DNA of 11,077 nucleotides from positions 1-11,077 of the forward strand of contig DPJQ01000011.1 in assembly GCA_003542935.1 (NCBI GenBank), written 5' to 3'. A model generated the notes under the pieces. It did not search any database. It was not told the DNA's origin and saw only the letters and a program-made list of their open reading frames with translations. This document shows positions 6,492 through 11,077 of this stretch, in pieces (the first letter of the stretch is position 1; each line of letters begins with the position of its first letter). Position numbers and translations under genes: made by a program. The stretch comes from Lachnospiraceae bacterium. Lineage in GTDB: Bacteria; Bacillota; Clostridia; Lachnospirales; Lachnospiraceae.

Positions 6492-7199
6492 ATGATAAGT
6501 AAACTGTTTTCAACACCGAAGCGCACTGCTGTAACCATGGGAAGCCTTTTCCTGTTGCTGGTGGCCATCGGCGTCGGTACTGTAGTTGCGGCGAAATCCG
6601 TCACGAAAAATTCTTCTATCGGGGAAGAGAATGCCAAAAATTTTGCATTTGCGGACGCAGGGGTGGATCCTTTACTGGCAAAAAGAGTACGGACCGAATA
6701 TGGGCATGAGCAGGGACATTTTGTGTATGAGGTAGAATTTGTTGCCGATAACATGGAATATGAATACTGGATCAAGGCTGAGGACGGCTCAGTGGTAAAA
6801 AAGCAGACGGAGCTTCTGGATGTCAGCGGATCGGATATCACCACCGCAGAAAAAATTGAGGGGGAGAGTCAGGCGGTATCCGCCCAGGGAGCCGGAAACG
6901 GCAACAGAGATATACCAGAAGACAGTTCCGGTACAGTTACACAGGATGAACAGACAGATCTTTCGAATGGCGGCTCTGATACGGGTTCTTACATCGGTAT
7001 TGACCGGGCAAAGGCCATTGCTGTTGAACATGCCGGTTTCACAGACAATGAGGTCAGTTTTTCCAAAGCCAAGCTGGAAAATGACGACGGATACACCCTG
7101 TATGAGATTGAATTCTACAAAGACCGGATGGAGTATGAGTATAAGATTCATGCATCCACCGGTGAAATCCTGGAATATGATATGGACAGGGATGATTAG
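6492..7199 (+). CDS. Membrane-anchored protein with two PepSY domains
   Basis: 235 residues from the ATG at 6492. A single N-terminal membrane segment (about 16-34) follows a short basic start, so most of the protein is expected outside the membrane. Two PepSY-type domains follow: one at about 43-108, containing YEVEFVADNMEYEYWIKAEDG (79-99), and one at about 167-232, containing YEIEFYKDRMEYEYKIHASTG (204-224). Between them is a polar linker of about 55 residues rich in Gly, Ser, Asp and Gln. PepSY domains occur in protease propeptides and in small cell-surface proteins and are thought to modulate peptidases or act in the envelope. I chose 6492 because AAAGGAG lies at 6475-6481 and because the alternative start at 6423 would precede the transcription start predicted from the -10 at 6415-6420. 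Its position after an OmpR/EnvZ-type pair, with its own promoter, suggests it is a regulon member or feedback element. Confidence 0.88.
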   Translation: MISKLFSTPKRTAVTMGSLFLLLVAIGVGTVVAAKSVTKNSSIGEENAKNFAFADAGVDPLLAKRVRTEYGHEQGHFVYEVEFVADNMEYEYWIKAEDGSVVKKQTELLDVSGSDITTAEKIEGESQAVSAQGAGNGNRDIPEDSSGTVTQDEQTDLSNGGSDTGSYIGIDRAKAIAVEHAGFTDNEVSFSKAKLENDDGYTLYEIEFYKDRMEYEYKIHASTGEILEYDMDRDD

Positions 7200-7214
7200 T
7201 TATAAATGAACAGT

Positions 7215-7237
7215 ATTTATTAACAATTTTAATAAAT
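7215..7237. repeat. AT-rich perfect 9-bp inverted repeat after the PepSY gene
   Basis: ATTTATTAA (7215-7223) and TTAATAAAT (7229-7237) are exact reverse complements around a 5-nt loop. It lies 15 bp past the PepSY stop and 22 bp before the EF-G -35 box. With only A:T pairs and a mixed T/G tail it would be a weak terminator; it might equally be an operator for the next gene. Confidence 0.5.
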
Positions 7238-7259
7238 TTGTGTGTTTTGAATAATTTGC

Positions 7260-7288
7260 TTGAAGTGAAGCCGAATGTCTAGTAGAAT
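7260..7288 (+). promoter_or_regulatory. Sigma-A promoter of the EF-G-like gene
   Basis: TTGAAG (7260-7265), a 17-bp spacer and TAGAAT (7283-7288) lie about 32 bp upstream of the start codon. Transcription would begin around 7295, giving a short leader with the GGAGG site at 7308-7312. Confidence 0.7.
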
Positions 7289-7320
7289 ATGACTATATCG
7301 AAATATTGGAGGTTTTTATC

Positions 7321-9411
7321 ATGGACGTTTACAGATCAGACAAAATTCGCAATGTAGTACTCCTTGGACACGGCGGAGCCGGTAAGACGACTTTGACAGA
7401 AGCGATGGCTTATTTGTCCGGTATCACCAGCAGAATGGGTAAAGTTACCGACGGAAATACAGTCAGCGATTACGATAAAGAGGAAATCAAACGCAAATTT
7501 TCAATATCCACATCGGTAATCCCGGTGCAGTGGCATGGCTGCAAAGTCAACGTGCTGGATACACCGGGTTTTTTCGATTTTGTCGGTGAGGTGGAGGAGG
7601 CTGTCACGGCAGCGGATGCCGCTGTCATCGTGGTAAACGGCAAGGCCGGCGTGCAGGTGGGAACCCAGAAAGCCTGGGAGCTGTGTGAGAAATATAAGCT
7701 GCCCCGCATGTTCTTTGTGACGGGTATGGACAATGATACGGTCAGTTACCGGAAGGTCATTGAAGAACTGACGGAGCTGTACGGCAAGAAGATTGCGCCC
7801 CTCCACATGCCTATCCGCCAGAATGAAGAGTTCACAGGATATGTCAATATCGTAAAAAATAAAGGCCGCAAATTCCTGGCCAAAGATGTTCATGAGGAAT
7901 GCCCGATACCGGACTACTGCCAGGAATATCTGGAGAAGTACAGAGATATCCTGATGGAGTCTGTGGCGGAGACCAGCGAGGAATTCATGGACAGGTATTT
8001 TGAGGGCGATGAGTTCTCGGTGGACGAAATCATGATGGCGGCCTCCATGAATATTCAGGACGGTTCCCTTGTGCCTGTCAGCATGGGCGCACCGAATATC
8101 CTGTACGGTGTGACTAATCTGCTGGATGATATTGTGGATTTCCTGCCCAACCCGACGATTCGGGAGAGGGTAGGTATGACCAAGGATACGGGAGAGATCT
8201 ACCGGGCAGATTACGATTTTTCCAAAGCCAAATCCGCTATTGTATTCAAGACCATCGTTGACCCCTTCATCGGAAAGTATTCTCTGATCAAGGTATGTTC
8301 CGGTGTGTTAAAGACAAATGACACTATGTACAATGCTGTCCAGGAGGAGGAAGAGCGCCTCGGAAAATTGTATGTGCTGGAGGGCAACAAGCCCACCGAG
8401 GTGAGTGAGCTGTTTGCCGGCGATATCGGCGCTATCGGTAAGCTGGATGCACGGACCGGCGATACTCTCTGCGCCTCAAAGGGCAATCAGGTTCTCTATA
8501 CCAAGCCGGCGGTGTCCTCGCCTTATAACTGTATGAGGTACATAGTGCCCAATAAAAATGAGCTGGACAAGGCTGCCCAGGCTCTGAGTAAGATGGCCCA
8601 GGAGGATCTGACTCTTAAGCTGGTCAATGACTCCGCCAATCATCAGTCCCTGATTTACGGTATCGGTGATCAGCAGCTGGATATCGTGATCAGCAAATTA
8701 AAAGAGCGCTATAAAGTAAATGTGGAACTGGTGAAGCCAAAGGTGGCTTTCCGTGAGACGATCCGCAAGAATTCCGATGTGGATGCGAAATATAAAAAGC
8801 AGACAGGCGGCCATGGGCAGTATGGTCATGTGAAGATGCGTTTCGAGCCCTCCGGCGACCTGGAGTCCACCTACACTTTTGAACAGATGGTGGTGGGCGG
8901 TGCCGTGCCGAAGAATTATTTCCCGGCCGTTGAGAAGGGACTGCAGGAATCTGTGGAGTCCGGCCCACTGGCGGCTTATCCGGTGGTAGGTGTGAAAGCG
9001 GTTCTCTATGATGGTTCCTATCATCCGGTGGATTCTTCTGAGATGGCTTTCAAACAGGCTACAAGGATGGCATTCAAAAAAGGATTTATGGAGGCTTCCC
9101 CGGTGCTTCTGGAGCCTATTGTCACTATGAAGGTGACGGTGGCCGATAAGTATACCGGCGATGTGATGGGTGATCTGAACAAGAGACGCGGCCGTGTATT
9201 GGGCATGAATCCGGATCACAAAGGCAACACGATCATTGAGGCTGATGTGCCGATGCTGGAGATCCATGGTTATTCCACGGTACTTCGTTCCATGACCGGC
9301 GGAAGCGGTGATTTCTCCTATGAGTTTGCCCGTTATGAGCAGGCTCCCTCTGATATCCAGGCGAAGGAGATCGAGGCAAGGGCTTCCCAGATTGAGGATG
9401 TGGATGCCTGA
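7321..9411 (+). CDS. Elongation factor G-like translational GTPase (divergent fusA-family paralogue)
   Basis: 696 residues, full EF-G length and domain order. The G domain has P-loop GHGGAGKT (16-23) and G3 DTPGF (80-84). Domain II follows at about 290-395, domain III at about 400-475, and domain IV at about 477-600 with the EF-G signature GGHGQYGHV (496-504) and YHPVDSSE (567-574). Domain V is at about 600-680 (GDVMGDLNKRRGRVLGM). Canonical EF-G moves tRNA and mRNA through the ribosome using GTP. Here switch I reads RKFSI (58-62) where EF-G has RGITI, and the G4 guanine-specificity motif NKMD is TGMD (134-137), so this is an atypical branch rather than a plain housekeeping copy. Neighbours agree: no rpsL, rpsG or tuf, and a promoter and terminator of its own. 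The start at 7321 is set by GGAGG at 7308-7312, 8 nt away; an in-frame TTG at 7306 overlaps that site and is unlikely. Its exact ribosomal role is unknown. Confidence 0.93.
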   Translation: MDVYRSDKIRNVVLLGHGGAGKTTLTEAMAYLSGITSRMGKVTDGNTVSDYDKEEIKRKFSISTSVIPVQWHGCKVNVLDTPGFFDFVGEVEEAVTAADAAVIVVNGKAGVQVGTQKAWELCEKYKLPRMFFVTGMDNDTVSYRKVIEELTELYGKKIAPLHMPIRQNEEFTGYVNIVKNKGRKFLAKDVHEECPIPDYCQEYLEKYRDILMESVAETSEEFMDRYFEGDEFSVDEIMMAASMNIQDGSLVPVSMGAPNILYGVTNLLDDIVDFLPNPTIRERVGMTKDTGEIYRADYDFSKAKSAIVFKTIVDPFIGKYSLIKVCSGVLKTNDTMYNAVQEEEERLGKLYVLEGNKPTEVSELFAGDIGAIGKLDARTGDTLCASKGNQVLYTKPAVSSPYNCMRYIVPNKNELDKAAQALSKMAQEDLTLKLVNDSANHQSLIYGIGDQQLDIVISKLKERYKVNVELVKPKVAFRETIRKNSDVDAKYKKQTGGHGQYGHVKMRFEPSGDLESTYTFEQMVVGGAVPKNYFPAVEKGLQESVESGPLAAYPVVGVKAVLYDGSYHPVDSSEMAFKQATRMAFKKGFMEASPVLLEPIVTMKVTVADKYTGDVMGDLNKRRGRVLGMNPDHKGNTIIEADVPMLEIHGYSTVLRSMTGGSGDFSYEFARYEQAPSDIQAKEIEARASQIEDVDA

Positions 9412-9447
9412 GATCGCACATTTTAGTTAGAAAATAAGAAAGATTAA

Positions 9448-9487
9448 AAAACGCTGTACAACGGGATTGTCCATTGTACAGCGTTTT
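9448..9487. terminator. Bidirectional intrinsic terminator between EF-G-like and P-type ATPase genes
   Basis: AAAACGCTGTACAA (9448-9461) pairs perfectly with TTGTACAGCGTTTT (9474-9487) around a 12-nt loop. A-tract and T-tract flanks allow function in both directions: for the plus-strand gene ending at 9411 and for the minus-strand gene ending at 9493. Confidence 0.92.
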
Positions 9488-9492
9488 AGATG

Positions 9493-11077
9493 TTATTTAT
9501 ATTCTTTACTTTTTACATATGCAATTCCGTCCCATACTTTTCGTATGAATATACTGAGCCGTTTTATCGCCATACTGCTGTAACGCAGCATAGGTTCCGT
9601 ACACACGGCAAATACGCCCAACAGCATGCCGCATTGGAGAGAAATACCGGTAATGGCGAAGAGATCGCTGATAAAAAAGATGCAGAACAGCATACCGACG
9701 GCACAGCATATCAATACGGCGCCCCGCAGCAGATTCAGCGGTTTGCTGACCCGGTAGAGGATCATCAGTCCCACGACGGCCAGAAGGAGAGTGGCGGCGG
9801 TGGAGAGATCGGTGGCGTCCACTCCGAAAGTATTGCCGAAGATGACCAGAGCTCCCACGGCCACGGCATCTGTCAGTCCGGCGGGCAGCGCGGAAACCAG
9901 TACATTTGATATAAAATGACCCTCGATTCGGTTTTTGTTCGGCTGCATGGCCAGGAAAAATCCGGGAACGCCGATAGTAAACATACTGATCAGAGATACC
10001 TGGGAAGGCTCCAACGGATAATCCAGCATAATGACCATGGAGAAAATAGCCAGAAGCAGGGAGAATATATTTTTAACCAGAAACAGGCTGGCAGATCGGG
10101 TGATATTGTTGACCACACGCCGTCCTTCGGCCACTACGGAGGGCATACTGGAAAAACGGGAATCTAAAAGCACCAGATCAGAAGCCTGGGCAGCCGCGTC
10201 GGAACCGGAGGCCATGGCAATGCTGCAATCGGCATCTTTCAATGCCAGTACGTCATTGACACCGTCCCCGGTCATGGCTACGGTATGTCCGTCCGCCTGC
10301 AGGGCGCGGACGAATTTGCGTTTCTGGTCCGGCGTTACCCGGCCGAATACGGTGAACTGCCGGACTGCCATGGCAATATCTTCGCTGCTCTCCAGCAGCC
10401 GGGCATCGATATATTTGTCTGCGTCGACGATACCGGCTTTCTGGGCAACTTCCGATACGGTCATGGGGTTGTCGCCGGAAATAACCTTGATATGCACATC
10501 CTGTTCGGCGAAATAGCGGAAAGTTTCCGGCGCTTCCTCGCGGATCTGGTTGGACAGAAGTAGCAGGCACCAGGGGGTGAAGTCCCCGGTCAGGGCCTGG
10601 CCCTGGGGGTTTTCGCTGTACTCTCCGAATATCAGTACGCGGTATCCTTTGCTGCTGTGTTCTGCCACCTGTTCCTCGTATTCTTCATAGTCGTCCCCCA
10701 GAACAAATTCCGGCGCCCCCAGCACATAAGTACCGTCCGCAAAAGTTACGCTGCTATATTTGTATGCGGATGAAAACGGTACCACGGCCTCGGCTGCAGC
10801 GGTATGCTCCGGCCTGAAATATTTTTTCAGGGTTTTCATGGTACTGTTGTCGGCTTCCATATTGGAAGCGAAATCGGACAGGCGCTTTTCGCAGTCCTGC
10901 CTTGTGGCTTTGCCACTGTCAAAAGGCAGGATGTCATCGACGGTCATTTCATTTTCGGTGATGGTCCCGGTTTTGTCCACACAGAGGGTGTCTACCCGGG
11001 CCAGCATCTCCATGGACGCCAGCTCCTGACACAGCGCGCCCCGGGCCGCCAGACGCACCACCCCCACCGCCAGCACC
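9493..11077 (-). CDS. P-type cation-transporting ATPase, C-terminal part (5' end beyond the window; Exp7/MgtA-like)
   Basis: 527 residues are visible, with no start inside the window; the first visible codon is internal (VLAVGVVRLAARGALCQELA, the end of helix M4 and the stalk before the P domain). Visible catalytic parts in fragment numbering: phosphorylation site D34 in CVDKTGTITE (32-41), nucleotide-binding FSSAYKYSSV (101-110) and KGYRVL (143-148), hinge GDNPMT (201-206), and Mg2+-site TGDGVNDVLALKDAD (269-283). Six hydrophobic C-terminal segments (M5-M10) follow, including the M6 region SMFTIGVPGFFLAMQPN (364-380). The N-terminal 250-350 residues (actuator domain, M1-M4) lie outside. The M6 region and overall pattern recall Exp7/MgtA-like ATPases of Firmicutes, linked in streptococci to Ca2+ or Mn2+ export, rather than heavy-metal CPx ATPases. 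Ion specificity cannot be fixed here because the M4 motif is out of view. Confidence 0.93.
   Translation of the reverse strand, partial: VLAVGVVRLAARGALCQELASMEMLARVDTLCVDKTGTITENEMTVDDILPFDSGKATRQDCEKRLSDFASNMEADNSTMKTLKKYFRPEHTAAAEAVVPFSSAYKYSSVTFADGTYVLGAPEFVLGDDYEEYEEQVAEHSSKGYRVLIFGEYSENPQGQALTGDFTPWCLLLLSNQIREEAPETFRYFAEQDVHIKVISGDNPMTVSEVAQKAGIVDADKYIDARLLESSEDIAMAVRQFTVFGRVTPDQKRKFVRALQADGHTVAMTGDGVNDVLALKDADCSIAMASGSDAAAQASDLVLLDSRFSSMPSVVAEGRRVVNNITRSASLFLVKNIFSLLLAIFSMVIMLDYPLEPSQVSLISMFTIGVPGFFLAMQPNKNRIEGHFISNVLVSALPAGLTDAVAVGALVIFGNTFGVDATDLSTAATLLLAVVGLMILYRVSKPLNLLRGAVLICCAVGMLFCIFFISDLFAITGISLQCGMLLGVFAVCTEPMLRYSSMAIKRLSIFIRKVWDGIAYVKSKEYK

Noticed and set aside
7306..7320. 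TTG start five codons upstream for the EF-G-like protein
   Set aside because: The GGAGG ribosome site lies within these codons, so the ATG at 7321 must be the start.
9490..9909. 139-codon plus-strand frame opposite the P-type ATPase
   Set aside because: It is antisense to the well-supported ATPase C-terminus, begins inside the terminator region, and its translation is low-complexity Gln/His/Gly-rich without a domain.

Overview
The window reads as chromosomal DNA of a Gram-positive, Clostridia-type bacterium, most likely a Lachnospiraceae-like gut Firmicute. This is inferred from strong AGGAGG-type ribosome binding sites, sigma-A promoters with 17-bp spacers, many intrinsic terminators, and the protein types: a GH5 endoglucanase, a MepA-like MATE pump, an OmpR/EnvZ-type two-component pair followed by a PepSY protein, a divergent EF-G paralogue and an Exp7-like P-type ATPase. 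The species cannot be named from the sequence alone.

Region 1 (1-2575, plus strand). The tail of an unidentified protein overlaps by one base (TAATG) with a SAM-dependent methyltransferase that has a four-cysteine zinc-ribbon-like segment. A secreted GH5 endoglucanase follows, and the run ends at a strong bidirectional terminator. The methyltransferase gene is clearly AT-richer than the rest and looks like the edge of a surface-glycan or glycosyl-modification island; this is inference.

Region 2 (2592-3971, minus strand). A complete MATE-family transporter converges on the GH5 gene and has its own near-consensus promoter.

Region 3 (4057-7199, plus strand). Divergent from the MATE gene is a response regulator / histidine kinase operon (4-bp ATGA overlap). 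It is followed by a membrane-anchored protein with two PepSY domains. The PepSY gene has its own control region: a perfect 11-bp inverted repeat, two copies of GCTTTAAT with an 11-bp period placed where a -35 box would be, and a TATAAT -10. That layout is what an OmpR-family activator would be expected to use, so the PepSY gene is the best candidate target of the adjacent kinase/regulator pair.

Region 4 (7215-9487, plus strand). A monocistronic EF-G paralogue with its own promoter and a bidirectional terminator. Its P-loop and DTPG motifs are intact, but the switch I (RGITI) and G4 (NKxD) motifs are altered.

Region 5 (9493-11077, minus strand). The C-terminal 527 residues of a P-type cation ATPase, cut by the window edge.

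I see no tRNA, rRNA, CRISPR array, insertion sequence or phage gene. Most of the window is ordinary housekeeping and envelope-stress type content. The spots most worth a second look are the PepSY control region, the altered EF-G motifs and the N-terminal half of the methyltransferase.
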